From CAZJHX01 sp964545715 (lineage in GTDB: Bacteria; Myxococcota_A; UBA9042; GCA-2863065), in the NCBI GenBank assembly GCA_964545715.1, contig CAZJHX010000053.1:1-63742 (forward strand): DNA of 63,742 bases. Reading direction: 5' to 3'. A program made the position numbers and the translations under genes. The notes below the pieces were generated by a model. That model did not search any database and was not told the origin of the DNA. It was given only the letters and a program-made list of their open reading frames with translations. Shown one piece after another: positions 46,527-55,293 of the stretch (the stretch's first letter is position 1; each line of letters begins with the position of its first letter).

Positions 46527-47899
46527 AAGGGGCGCGCGAGAACATTCTGGCGGCAGTTGGCGACACACCGATCGTGAAGCTGAACTCGCTGGCCCGGCAC
46601 GTCAAAAGCGACGTCTTCGCCAAGTGCGAGTTCATGAACCCGGGCGGCTCGGTCAAGGACCGGCCGGCGCTGCAGATCATCGAGGATTACGAAAAGAGCG
46701 GGGCCCTGAAGCCTGGCGGCACCATCGTGGAGGCGACCAGCGGCAATACCGGCATGGGTCTGGCGATGGCGTCGGCGATTCGGGGCTACAAGTGCATCTT
46801 CGTCATGCCCGACAAGATGTCGCAGGAGAAGGTTCTGTCGCTGCGTGCGTTTGGCGCGCGCGTGGTGGTGTGCCCGACCAACGTGGACCCTGAAGATCCG
46901 CGCTCGTACTACAAGACGGCGCACCGGCTGGTGGCGGAGACCCCCGGCGCGGTTCTGGCGAACCAGTACCACAACCCCAGCAACCCGGCGGCGCACGTGC
47001 GCTGGACGGGCCCGGAGATTTGGGAGCAGACGGGCGGTGAGCTGGACGCGATCGTCATCTGCATGGGGACAGGCGGTACGATCACCGGCCTGGGCGAGTA
47101 CCTCAAGGAGCAGAAGCCGGGCATCAAGGTGGTCGGCGTCGATCCGGTCGGCAGCATCTACTACGACTACTTCCGCACGGGGCGCATGGTCCCGGCGCAC
47201 AGCTACAAGGTCGAGGGCTTCGGAGAGGACTTCTTGCCGACGACCATGGACTTCAGCGTGCTGGACGACGTGGTGCGGGTGACCGACAAGGAGTGCTTCT
47301 TGTGGACGCGCCGCCTGGTGCGTGAAGAGGGCATCTACGCCGGCGGCTCGTCGGGCGCGGCTGTCTGCGGCGCGGTCAAGTGGGCGGAGAAGCAGCTTGG
47401 CAAGATGAACGTGCTGACGCTGCTGCCGGACGGCGCATCGAAATACCTGTCCAAGATCTTCGATGACGCGTGGATGAAGGAGAACGGCTTTCTGGAGCCC
47501 GAATACGGCGGCACTGTGGCCGATGTTCTGGGCGCGGAGAAGCGCTCCGTGTGGTCGGTGTCGCCGTCCGCCACGGTGACCGACGTCATCGCCATGCTGA
47601 AGAAGCACGAGGTCAGCCAGGTGCCGGTGGTCGATGGCGACCGGCTGATGGGCGTTGTGTCCGAGAAGGATCTGCTCAACGCCTTGATCGAGACCGGCGG
47701 CAGCGGTGAGACGCCGGTGCGTGAGTTTGCCGGGACCGACTTTGCGATCCTGGAGCCGCGCAACTCGGCGGCGCTGCTGAGTGAGGTCTTTGCGCAGGGC
47801 AAGACCGTTATGGTTCAGGATGGCGGCCAGCTGGCGGGCATCCTGACCAAGATCGACCTGATCGACTACATCGCCCGCCGCTTGCGCGGGGACGTTTAG
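46523..47899 (+). CDS. Cystathionine beta-synthase with C-terminal CBS domains
   Basis: A 458-residue PLP enzyme. PLP lysine K45 in GGSVKDRPAL, substrate loop TSGNTGMGL (72-80), phosphate loop GTGGT, and C-terminal Ser of SSGAAVCG. The last ~120 residues are a tandem CBS domain pair (VTDVIAMLKKHEVSQVPVVDG ... GVVSEKDLLNAL ... ILTKIDLIDYI), probably binding adenosyl ligands. Condenses serine with homocysteine, or acts as an O-acetylserine sulfhydrylase. Coupled to MIPS by ATGA overlap. Its place in an inositol operon is unexpected. Confidence 0.93.
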   Translation: MKGARENILAAVGDTPIVKLNSLARHVKSDVFAKCEFMNPGGSVKDRPALQIIEDYEKSGALKPGGTIVEATSGNTGMGLAMASAIRGYKCIFVMPDKMSQEKVLSLRAFGARVVVCPTNVDPEDPRSYYKTAHRLVAETPGAVLANQYHNPSNPAAHVRWTGPEIWEQTGGELDAIVICMGTGGTITGLGEYLKEQKPGIKVVGVDPVGSIYYDYFRTGRMVPAHSYKVEGFGEDFLPTTMDFSVLDDVVRVTDKECFLWTRRLVREEGIYAGGSSGAAVCGAVKWAEKQLGKMNVLTLLPDGASKYLSKIFDDAWMKENGFLEPEYGGTVADVLGAEKRSVWSVSPSATVTDVIAMLKKHEVSQVPVVDGDRLMGVVSEKDLLNALIETGGSGETPVREFAGTDFAILEPRNSAALLSEVFAQGKTVMVQDGGQLAGILTKIDLIDYIARRLRGDV

Positions 47900-47910
47900 C
47901 GGACTAGTAT
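47882..47910 (+). promoter_or_regulatory. Promoter of the secreted HhH-like protein
   Basis: TTGCGC (47882-47887), 17 bp, TAGTAT (47905-47910). The transcript would have about 27 nt of leader, ending in an AGAGGGG Shine-Dalgarno before the GTG at 47944. The -35 lies inside the end of the previous gene. Confidence 0.45.
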
Positions 47911-47943
47911 CCGTCGGTCCTTAGTCGCAGAGGGGTAACAATA

Positions 47944-48858
47944 GTGGCTTCAGTACGTCGCACGGCGCTTGCCGTGGCACTTTCTTTCGCTGTCTTGGCG
48001 GCATCGTTCTCTACCGCGTCCGCGCGCGACACCAAGATGTCCAAGCTCTACCGAATCGACGCGAAGATCGTCGCGGCGCTCGAGAAGAAGAAGCTGGGCA
48101 CGACCAAGCTGGTGCGCGAGCACTTCGCCGACAAGAGTCTGGCCAAGATCAAGCGCTGGGGCAAAACCCAGAAGTTGGACCAGAACGCGTTTCTGCTGGC
48201 CGTCTACCAGGCCCAGATCATCGGCGTGAAGGAGATCGGTGCGAAGCACGCGTGGCTGATCGTGACGCAGTGCAACGTGGCGGGTCTGGCGCAGCTGAAG
48301 GGCAGCGAGAAGAACTGGCTGACCCGGTGCGTCAACGAGAAGAGCACCGAGCACGGCGTGCTCAAGAACCCGGTCGAGCTGGTCAAGACCGAGGCGTGGC
48401 TGGCCGGCGCGAAGGTGCTGGCGTCCGGCAACACGACCGAGAGGGTCGGTTGGGCGCGCTCCGTGAAGATCGAGCAGATCTACAAGACGGACAGTGACGT
48501 GCTGCGTGCGCTGCACAAGGCCAAGTACAAGACGACCGTCGCCGTTTGGGAGGCGCTGTCGCTGGCCGCTAAGCGCACCAAATTTGCCAAGCGCTACCGG
48601 CTGGACGTCGAGTCGGTCAACCGCTACGTGGCTGCGGCTGACCTGATGCGGTTGGCCAAGGTCAGCCCCAAGCTGGCCCACGTCATGTACCTCGCGGGCT
48701 ACAAATCTGTGGTGAACCTGAAAGGGCTCGCCGGTGCGCTGCTCGAGAAGAAATTGAGCGAGGCCAACAAGCGCCACCTGATCATGGGCAAGACCCCGGA
48801 CGCGAAGACCTGCCAAGAGCTGATCGACGCGGCCCGGCCGATGAAGCAGCATCCCTAG
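47944..48858 (+). CDS. Secreted helical protein, DUF4332/HhH-like
   Basis: A 304-residue protein with signal peptide (MASVRRTALAVALSFAVLAA, cut near ASA). The mature protein is very rich in Lys/Ala helices with repeated helix-hairpin-helix-like units (IGAKHAWLIVTQCNVAGLAQLKG; KVSPKLAHVMYLAGYKSVVNLKG), reminiscent of DUF4332 tandem HhH domains. Such repeats occur in DNA-binding proteins, but this one appears exported. GTG start supported by a good Shine-Dalgarno. Function unknown. Confidence 0.75.
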   Translation: MASVRRTALAVALSFAVLAASFSTASARDTKMSKLYRIDAKIVAALEKKKLGTTKLVREHFADKSLAKIKRWGKTQKLDQNAFLLAVYQAQIIGVKEIGAKHAWLIVTQCNVAGLAQLKGSEKNWLTRCVNEKSTEHGVLKNPVELVKTEAWLAGAKVLASGNTTERVGWARSVKIEQIYKTDSDVLRALHKAKYKTTVAVWEALSLAAKRTKFAKRYRLDVESVNRYVAAADLMRLAKVSPKLAHVMYLAGYKSVVNLKGLAGALLEKKLSEANKRHLIMGKTPDAKTCQELIDAARPMKQHP

Positions 48859-48962
48859 AAAGGGCTGTTGATTTGACTGCTAGGTGAATTTTCATAAGCT
48901 CGTGGAGTCCAAAACGCTGGAGCGCGAGTTAGGGCGATAGGAAGACAAGGGAGACCGTTAGA

Positions 48963-49595
48963 ATGAAAGACCTTTTTAAGAGCCTCATCGTTGGGGTCGG
49001 TGCCATGGCGCTGGTGTTGGGTTGTGAGCCTGGCGCCGGTACAGACAGTGACGCGTCCTCGGGCACGGGCGACGACACCACGACCACGAGCGACGCCACC
49101 GGCGCAGCTACCGGCGACCCGCCGGCGAGCGATTGGCCTGCCCTCGAGATCGAGGACGACGCCAACAACTCGACGCTGGATCCCTGCGATACCGGCAACC
49201 TGAAGAGCCCCGGCGCCGACATTGACGCTGCCGAGCTTCTCTCGGGTGACGACGATATTCTGGCCAACCTGACCAACTGCAGCCTCTCCGCCACGACCTC
49301 GTGCGAGAGCAGCAGCGCCGACCCGTTCTACGCGGAGGGCGCCCCCGACTCGGACGGCACCGAGACCACCGAGCAGTACGTTGCCCTGAACGGCGGCAAC
49401 CTGCGCTGTGGCTGGGACGGCGACAAGGCCGCGCGTGACGGCGACGTCATCCAGGTCTACGAGGTGGGCGGCACCGGCGGTACCAACGTCGAGCAGTACC
49501 ACGTGCGTCTGTGCAAGAACACGGGCGGCAACTGCACGCAGCACTCGACCTTCGCGTCGGGCGATGCGACCTTCCCGGTCAACACCCTCCTGTAA
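48963..49595 (+). CDS. Lipoprotein, paralogue 1 of a tandem pair
   Basis: A 210-residue lipoprotein: MKDLFKSLIVGVGAMALVLGC (lipobox VLGC), then a Thr/Ser/Asp-rich linker, then a domain containing PGADIDAAELL, NCSLSATTSCE, VALNGGNLRCGWDG and DVIQVYEV. The same arrangement recurs in the next gene (PGADIDAARLY, DCRWAETGSWCE, VALNGGAIRCRWSDG, NVVQVIEV), so the two are paralogues from a tandem duplication. No function is known. Shine-Dalgarno GGGAG 10 nt upstream. Confidence 0.8.
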   Translation: MKDLFKSLIVGVGAMALVLGCEPGAGTDSDASSGTGDDTTTTSDATGAATGDPPASDWPALEIEDDANNSTLDPCDTGNLKSPGADIDAAELLSGDDDILANLTNCSLSATTSCESSSADPFYAEGAPDSDGTETTEQYVALNGGNLRCGWDGDKAARDGDVIQVYEVGGTGGTNVEQYHVRLCKNTGGNCTQHSTFASGDATFPVNTLL

Positions 49596-49644
49596 CAGAG
49601 CAGGCATCCTGCACAACTGCCTTCTCTATGCGTCTTTCGTCGCA

Positions 49645-50214
49645 ATGTATCTCTGCGCTTGCAGCGGCACCGACGAGGACGACACCGCGGACGCGGCCAC
49701 CGATGTGGTCGTGGACGCTGGTGGAGACGCGGACGTTGTCGATGACTCCCCCAAGCTGATCTTTCTTGAGCTGGCCGATGACCCCGACTCTCGGGGCACG
49801 GTGGACTGCGATCTGGGCTCCGCGCCCGGTGCAGACATCGACGCGGCGCGGCTTTACAAGGATCCCAGCCTCACGTTTGAGATCGCGTCGCTTTCGGACT
49901 GCCGGTGGGCGGAGACCGGGAGTTGGTGCGAGACCAACAAATACGATGATGCGTCCGAGGCCGAGGGCGCCCAGAACTCGACGGCGCTGGAGGGCTTTGT
50001 GGCTTTGAACGGCGGCGCGATTCGGTGCCGTTGGTCGGACGGGGTTCGCTTGAACCTGGGCAATGTCGTGCAGGTTATCGAGGTCAGCGCCGGTGATGCC
50101 ACCGAGCGGTATCGCCTGCGGGCGTGTGCGACGGAGGACGGCACCCAATGTGGGCCGTACGTCCTGACCACGAAAGCGGCGGAGACCCATCCGGCGGGCG
50201 CCCTGTTTTTTTGA
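49645..50214 (+). CDS. Lipoprotein, paralogue 2 of a tandem pair
   Basis: A protein of about 189 residues homologous to its upstream neighbour (see conserved blocks there). The conventional ATG at 49645 yields MYLCACSG, too short for a signal peptide. In-frame CTG at 49609 gives MHNCLLYASFVAMYLCAC, a plausible lipoprotein signal, so a CTG start is possible here too; a frameshift near 49630 is another option, since ATG 49628 opens a different frame. The mature part starts with an Asp/Ala/Val-rich linker. Fifty bases after the first paralogue's stop. Confidence 0.72.
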   Translation: MYLCACSGTDEDDTADAATDVVVDAGGDADVVDDSPKLIFLELADDPDSRGTVDCDLGSAPGADIDAARLYKDPSLTFEIASLSDCRWAETGSWCETNKYDDASEAEGAQNSTALEGFVALNGGAIRCRWSDGVRLNLGNVVQVIEVSAGDATERYRLRACATEDGTQCGPYVLTTKAAETHPAGALFF

Positions 50215-50229
50215 GCGGTTGCGGCCGTC

Positions 50230-50238
50230 TGCTACACT
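50230..50238 (+). promoter_or_regulatory. Extended -10 promoter for the AMIN-like gene
   Basis: TGC-TACACT ends 7 nt before the ATG at 50246; TTGAGC 16 bp upstream is a weak -35. Predicts a leaderless mRNA. Confidence 0.42.
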
Positions 50239-50245
50239 TCCTGCG

Positions 50246-50809
50246 ATGTCCGGCCGAGTCACCATCGGGTTAGCTTTTGTGCTGACGCTTCTTCTCGCCG
50301 TGCCTGTGGGCGCGCAGGAGATTCGTACTCAGCCGCTGACGCCAGGCGCGCAGATGATTCGCGACGGCGATGTCGTCGAGGTGTTCATCGATGAGCGCGG
50401 CAAGATTTATCGAGAGCTGCGTTACCACGGCATCATCCCCCGCATTCGTGACTACCTGGGCAACAAGAAGCCTAAGCCCGCCACGAAGCGGACGCGCACG
50501 CAGGTCACGTGGGTGGGCTTTCAGCAGAAGCAGTTCTACAGCCGGGTGTTCATCCAAACCAACAAGCTGACCCGCTTCAGTCTGCACAAGCCGGACGCGC
50601 GTCATATTGTGGTGACGTTTACCGGGGCTAAGATCAAGCGGCGCAACAACGTGCGTCCGATCGTGACCAGCCAGTTCACGTCGTCGATCGAACAGATTCG
50701 CGCCGTGCGCAGGGGCCGCAGTGTTCAGGTCATAATAACGTTGAGCAAACCGGCCGGTTACCTGTACAAGCAGCAGGGTAATTACGTCTATATCGACGTC
50801 GAGCGATAA
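50246..50809 (+). CDS. Secreted AMIN-like domain protein
   Basis: A 187-residue protein with cleavable signal peptide (MSGRVTIGLAFVLTLLLAVPVGA). The mature half forms a beta-rich AMIN-like domain: repeated short strands with KLTRFSLHKPDARHIVVTFTG and QVIITLSKPAGYLYKQ, ending YVYIDVER. AMIN domains bind peptidoglycan or envelope complexes and target proteins to them. ATG 50246 follows an extended -10 box. Unrelated to the next gene. Confidence 0.75.
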   Translation: MSGRVTIGLAFVLTLLLAVPVGAQEIRTQPLTPGAQMIRDGDVVEVFIDERGKIYRELRYHGIIPRIRDYLGNKKPKPATKRTRTQVTWVGFQQKQFYSRVFIQTNKLTRFSLHKPDARHIVVTFTGAKIKRRNNVRPIVTSQFTSSIEQIRAVRRGRSVQVIITLSKPAGYLYKQQGNYVYIDVER

Positions 50810-50849
50810 CTCCACATCCGCTACCGGCTCAGAAAAGAGCGTAGAGATC

Positions 50850-52737
50850 ATGGCACCACGTAAGAAGACCAGCGCTGACGGCGCTGAGACCAAGGCGGCC
50901 GCGCCCAAGAAGGCGACGACCAAGAAGGCGACGACCAAGAAGGCGGCTGCGCCTAAGAAGGCGGCTGCGCCTAAGAAGGCGGCTGCGCCTAAGAAGGCGG
51001 CTGCGCCTANNNNNNNNNNNNNNNNNNNNNNNNNNNNNNNNNNNNNNNNNNNNNNNNNNNNNNNNNNNNNNNNNNNNNNNNNNNNNNNNNNNNNNNNNNN
51101 NNNNNNNNNAGAAGGCGGCTGCGCCCAAGGCCAAGAAGGCGGCTGCGCCCAAGCCCAAGAAGGCGGCTGCGCCCAAGCCCAAGAAGGCTGCAGCGCCCAA
51201 GCCCAAGAAGGCTGCCGCGCCCAAGCCCAAGAAGGCCGCCGCGCCCAAGGCCAAGAAGGCGGCTGCGCCCAAGGCCAAGAAGGCGGCTGCGCCCAAGCCC
51301 AGGAAGGGTGCCGCACCCAAGCCCAGGAAGGCTGCCGCGCCCAAGCCCAGGAAGGCTGCCGCGCCCAAGCCCAAAAAGGCCGCTGCGGCCAAGCCTGCAC
51401 CGGCCAAGGTGCGCGCGCCGGCCTACGGCGTGATCGATTTGCGGTCCAAACCGGCAGCGCCTCCCGCGCCCAAGCCTGTTGCTAAGGCCAGGCCCGCGCC
51501 GAAGCCGAAGCAGGTCGAAAAAGCTAAGCCCGCGGCCGCGGCCAAGCCGGCGCCTGCTCCTCCCAAAAAGAAGAAGGAGGAGGCCAAGCCGCCGCAGAAG
51601 CCGCGCCGCGAGGAGCGCAAGACCCGCGACCGGCGCCGCCGCGACGACGATCGCTGGGACGACCGTCAGCCCGCGCCGGCCAAAGTAGAGCCGCCTGCGC
51701 CGCCGACGCGTCCCGAGCCCAACCCGCGCCGGCGCAAGCCCGCATACCGCCCGCAGTGGCTTGACGGTGGTGGCGCCTCACAGCAGCCCGACCGCAAAAA
51801 GCCCGCGTATTCGCCACCTCCGCCGCCCGCGCGTGAGCCGAAACGCAGGCCCCCGCCGCCGGCCAAGAAACGCTACACGCCGCCGCCCCCGCCGTCCGCG
51901 CAGGCATCGCCGGCAGGTCCGGCCAAAGCTGCCGCGCCGCTGGCGTCCGTGTTCGTTCGCTCGACCACCGACGCTCCAGTGACCCGCGCCCTGATCGACA
52001 ACATCCTGGGGCAGGAGCTGATTCACCCCTTTGAGGTCGTCGTCATCCGCGCCGAGCGGGAAGCAGCGGTCTCCAAGGCCGTGGAGCGTCCCAACGTCCG
52101 CGAGATCGCCGCCGCCGGCACCGACAAGCTGTTCGCCAACTCCGACTACGACGGCGCCTTCGCCACCGTGGACTCTGAGCTGATGGTGATCATCGCGGCC
52201 GATACCCGTCCGCAGGGCACCCGCTGGCTGCATGAGCTGCTGGCGCCCCTGGTTGGCGATCCGACCGTGGTCGCGACGCGTGGCCGGGTCGTGCCCGAGC
52301 GCTCCCTGCCGCCGTACCTGGCCTATCGTTTTGAGCAGGAGCGAGACGATCCACTCGACTTCCTGGCCGCCCGGCGCAGCGCCTGGGAGGGCAACAGCCT
52401 GCAGAAGAGCGGCAACCTCGGTGGTCGCTGGCTGGAGCGGATGACCGCGTCCGGACGCCTCGTGAAGGTGGATACCGCGGTTGCCGAGGGCACCTACGAG
52501 CTGGCCGAGAGCTTCCGTACGCTGGTGCGCGACAGCTTCGCCAATCTGCCGCACTCGCTGGCGACCGGCGCCAAAAACGCCGTCTCCGAGACCCTGGCCG
52601 ACTGGGATGCGCTACGCACGCGAGATCTCGACGCCCCCGGGCCGACCTACGCCCGCGCCGCAATGACCCGCATCGCGGAGAACATCGGCAAGACCCGCTG
52701 GAAGATTCTCTTCGGCCCCGCCAACAAACAGCAGTAG
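50850..52737 (+). CDS. Histone-H1-like Lys/Ala/Pro-repeat protein joined to a GT-A-like domain
   Basis: Reads from MAPRKKTSADGAETKAAAPK through an array of KKAAAP-type repeats, a 100-N gap (51010-51109), more KKAAAPKP repeats (frame reset by the arbitrary gap size), a Pro/Arg/Lys linker (51400-51930), then a 250-residue globular domain to 52737. That domain resembles a GT2-type GT-A fold: VRSTTDAPVTRALIDNILGQ, PFEVVVIRAERE, and VIIAADTRPQGTRWLHELLAP, where a DxD-like position is occupied by AADT. Histone-H1-like tails bind DNA; the combination with a degenerate glycosyltransferase domain is odd. Alternatively two genes misjoined at the gap, but both sides carry the same repeat. Confidence 0.7.
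50940..51390 (+). repeat. Tandem KKAAAP/KKAAAPKP coding repeat, interrupted by the gap
   Basis: Before the gap the unit is 18 bp (aagaaggcggctgcgcct, KKAAAP); after it the unit is mostly 24 bp (KKAAAPKP or KKAAAPKA) with GCC/GCG variants and a drift from KK to RK near 51300. At least four units lie upstream of the gap and about eleven downstream. This repetition explains why assembly failed here. Confidence 0.9.
51010..51109. other. Assembly gap (100 N)
   Basis: Exactly 100 N, a conventional placeholder for a scaffold gap of unknown length. It lies inside a tandem repeat, so neither repeat number nor reading frame can be trusted. Confidence 0.99.
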
Positions 52738-52761
52738 TGGTGTTCTACCAGCCAGGCGGGT

Positions 52762-54429
52762 TCAGGCCCGTGCTTTAGCCAGCAGCTCCGCTGCATGAGC
52801 CCGCGCCTGCGTGGTCACTTCCGCCCCCGCCAGCAGTCTGGCGATCTCCTCGGTGCGCTCGCCGCTCTGAAGGCGCGTGACCCGCGTCACCGTTCGTCCG
52901 GCCTCGACCTGCTTGTGCACGCGCAGCTGTTGGTCCGCGTGGCAGGCCACCTGAGCCAGGTGCGTGATGCATAGCGCCTGCCGTTGCGACGCCGTCTCGT
53001 GCAGCTTGACTCCGATACGGTCGGCGATGGCGCCGCTGACGCCGGTATCCACCTCGTCAAAGACGTAGCAGTCCACGGTATCGGCTGCCGCCAGCACATG
53101 CTTCAGCGCCAGCATGATGCGGCTCAGCTCACCACCGCTGGCGATGCGGGCCAGCGGGAGCGTCTTTTCACCGACGTTGGAGCTCAGCAGAAACTCCACA
53201 CGGTCGCCGCCCACGGGGGTCAGCTCGTCCGCGGGCTCCACGGCCACCTCAAAGCGCGAGCCGGCCATTCCGAGATCCGCCAGCTGCGCCTCCACGGCCT
53301 TTGTCGCCTTGCGTGCGGTTGTTTTGCGCGCGTCGCTCAGCGCTCGAGCTGCTCGCTCCGCGCTCTGCCGCAGATCTACGGTCTGAGTCTGGCGTGCGGC
53401 AACGCGGTCCTCGTAGAAGTCCAGCGTCTCCAGCTCCTCGGCGATCCGCTGCCGGCGCGCCAGCACGTCGCTCAGCTCCGGGCCGTAGCTGCGCATCAGC
53501 TTCCGCAGCGCGTCCAGCCGCTCGGTCACGACCTCCAGGCGCTGCGGATCAACTTCTACGCGCGACAGGTACGCACGCGCCTCCATGGCCACGTCATCCA
53601 GCTCGATCCGCGCGCTCTCCACGCGGTCCGCCAGCGCGCCCATCGTCGGGTCCGAGTCGCTGACCATTCGCAGAGTGCGCTCCACATCGGACAGCGTGTC
53701 CACCAGCGCCGCCCGGCCTCCCGCCAGGCTGTCGTTGGCCGACTGCGCCGCCTCGCGCAGGTCGGCCGCATGCGCCAGCAGCTCGCGCTCGGCGACCAGG
53801 TCGTCTTCCTCGCCGTCAACCGGCTCGACCGTGTCGATCTCTTCCAGCTGAAAGCGCAGGAAGCCCGCTCGCTCCACGCGGTCATGCTCGGCCTCGATCA
53901 GCGCTTTGAGCTCCGCCGCGGATGAGCGCCACTCACCATAGGCCTGACCGTAGGCGCTCAGCAGGGTGCTGAGGTCGCCGAAGCGGTCCAGGATCGCGCG
54001 ATGCTCCGGCACTTTCAGCAGGCTGGTGTGCGCGTGCTGACTCGAGATATCCACCAGCGGTCCGACCATGCGCTTGAGCTCACCCAGCGTCGACAGGCGG
54101 CCGTTGAGGTAGACCCGGTTCTTGCCCACCCGCGTGATGACTCGTCGCACGACAAAAGCGCCGTCGTCCTCAGCCAGGTCCATCTCCGCAAGGCGCTGCT
54201 GCGTCTCGGCGCCCGTGGTCAGCTCAAACAGCGCCTCCACCTCGGCCTCGTCCACGCCTGACCGGATCGCGTCCGCGCTGGCACGGTCGCCCAGAACCAG
54301 GTTCAGCGCGCCCACGATGATGCTCTTTCCGGCGCCGGTTTCGCCCGTCAACACCGTCAGCCCGTCGTCGAGAGGGATCTCGATGTCGTCGATCAATGCC
54401 AGGTTGCGGATGCGAATTGACGTCAGCAC
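52762..54429 (-). CDS. recN: RecN, DNA double-strand break repair ATPase
   Basis: A 555-residue SMC-like protein. Walker A GETGAGKS (residues 29-36) at the N-terminus, a central coiled coil (about 150-350, e.g. LRKLMRSYGPELSDVLARRQRIAEELE), ABC signature near LARIASGGELSRIMLALK, Walker B VFDEVDTGVSG, and QVACHADQQLRVHK. RecN bridges broken DNA ends early in recombination repair. GTG 54429 starts right before the family's N-terminal strand (LTSIRIRNLALIDD); the upstream extension is shadow. Divergent from the lipase, which starts only 18-24 bp away. Confidence 0.95.
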   Translation of the reverse strand: MLTSIRIRNLALIDDIEIPLDDGLTVLTGETGAGKSIIVGALNLVLGDRASADAIRSGVDEAEVEALFELTTGAETQQRLAEMDLAEDDGAFVVRRVITRVGKNRVYLNGRLSTLGELKRMVGPLVDISSQHAHTSLLKVPEHRAILDRFGDLSTLLSAYGQAYGEWRSSAAELKALIEAEHDRVERAGFLRFQLEEIDTVEPVDGEEDDLVAERELLAHAADLREAAQSANDSLAGGRAALVDTLSDVERTLRMVSDSDPTMGALADRVESARIELDDVAMEARAYLSRVEVDPQRLEVVTERLDALRKLMRSYGPELSDVLARRQRIAEELETLDFYEDRVAARQTQTVDLRQSAERAARALSDARKTTARKATKAVEAQLADLGMAGSRFEVAVEPADELTPVGGDRVEFLLSSNVGEKTLPLARIASGGELSRIMLALKHVLAAADTVDCYVFDEVDTGVSGAIADRIGVKLHETASQRQALCITHLAQVACHADQQLRVHKQVEAGRTVTRVTRLQSGERTEEIARLLAGAEVTTQARAHAAELLAKARA

Positions 54430-54437
54430 GGCCGCGT

Positions 54438-54446
54438 CATATACCA
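54438..54446. promoter_or_regulatory. Shared bidirectional -10 region between recN and the lipase
   Basis: On the minus strand TGG-TATATG ends 8 nt before the recN GTG at 54429. On the plus strand TATACC (54440-54445) ends 8 nt before the lipase GTG at 54454. The two -10 hexamers overlap in one CATATACC block, so the two genes can be transcribed outward from practically the same spot. Confidence 0.42.
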
Positions 54447-54447
54447 C

Positions 54448-55293
54448 GTGCCTGTGACAGAGCAAGTACCCGATACCGGCTTCATCCGCTCCAAAGACGG
54501 CACGCAGCTTTACCACTGTGCGCTGCCCCGACCGGACGCCGCCGCGGTACTGCTCATCGTGCATGGCTACGGCGAGCACTGTGGGCGTTACGACCACGTC
54601 ATGCGCTGGCTGCACGACCGTGGGTACGCAGTGGCCGCCTTCGACTATCGCGGGCATGGAAAGTCTCAGGGCGTTCGGGGTCACGTGGAGCGCTTTCGTG
54701 AGTACCTGGACGATGTAGACGCCTTCGTGGGCGCGCACATGGCCAGCGCCGGCAGCCGTAAGGTCTACCTCATCGGGCACTCGCTGGGTGGCCTGATCGC
54801 CTCGTCGTACGTGCTGGAGCAGCCCGAGGGCATCGACGGAGTGGTGCTCAGCTCACCGTCAATGGGCTTCAAGGTCAAAGTGAACCCGATCAAGAGCCTG
54901 CTGGGCAAAGGGATGAGCGCGCTGTGGCCCACGCTGTCGCTGCCCACCGGCATCCCCGTGGCCGACCTGTCGACCGATCAGGCCGTTGGTCGCGCGTATG
55001 ACGCCGATCCGCTCGTCAACAAGACCACCACGGCGCGCTGGTACACCGAGGCGCTGGCCCAACAGCAGCTCGTGCTCCGGCACGCCGACCGCATTCAGGT
55101 GCCGCTGCTGCTGATGCAGGCGGGCAGTGACCGCATCGCGGATCCGGACGTCTCGCAGAACTTCCTGGCCGCGCTCGGCTCAGCCGACAAAGAGATGAAG
55201 TGGTACGAGGGCATGTACCACGAGATCTTCAACGAGATTCAGAAGGAAGACGTCTTCGCTGATCTCGCTGCCTGGCTGCAAAAGCACCAATAA
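54448..55293 (+). CDS. Monoacylglycerol lipase-type alpha/beta hydrolase
   Basis: A 281-residue serine hydrolase: HGYGEHCGRYDHV (oxyanion loop), DYRGHGKSQG, nucleophile elbow GHSLGG, acid GSDRIADPD and His in YEGMYHEIFNE, the pattern of monoglyceride lipase/lysophospholipase enzymes. Starts GTG 54448 or, from promoter spacing, more likely GTG 54454 (MTEQVPDTG). Cytoplasmic. Its last 65 bp overlap the convergent matrixin gene. Confidence 0.92.
   Translation: MPVTEQVPDTGFIRSKDGTQLYHCALPRPDAAAVLLIVHGYGEHCGRYDHVMRWLHDRGYAVAAFDYRGHGKSQGVRGHVERFREYLDDVDAFVGAHMASAGSRKVYLIGHSLGGLIASSYVLEQPEGIDGVVLSSPSMGFKVKVNPIKSLLGKGMSALWPTLSLPTGIPVADLSTDQAVGRAYDADPLVNKTTTARWYTEALAQQQLVLRHADRIQVPLLLMQAGSDRIADPDVSQNFLAALGSADKEMKWYEGMYHEIFNEIQKEDVFADLAAWLQKHQ

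Noticed and set aside
50940..51390. Possible CRISPR array because of regular short repeats
   Set aside because: The repeats have no spacers, are in-frame coding units and translate to KKAAAP.
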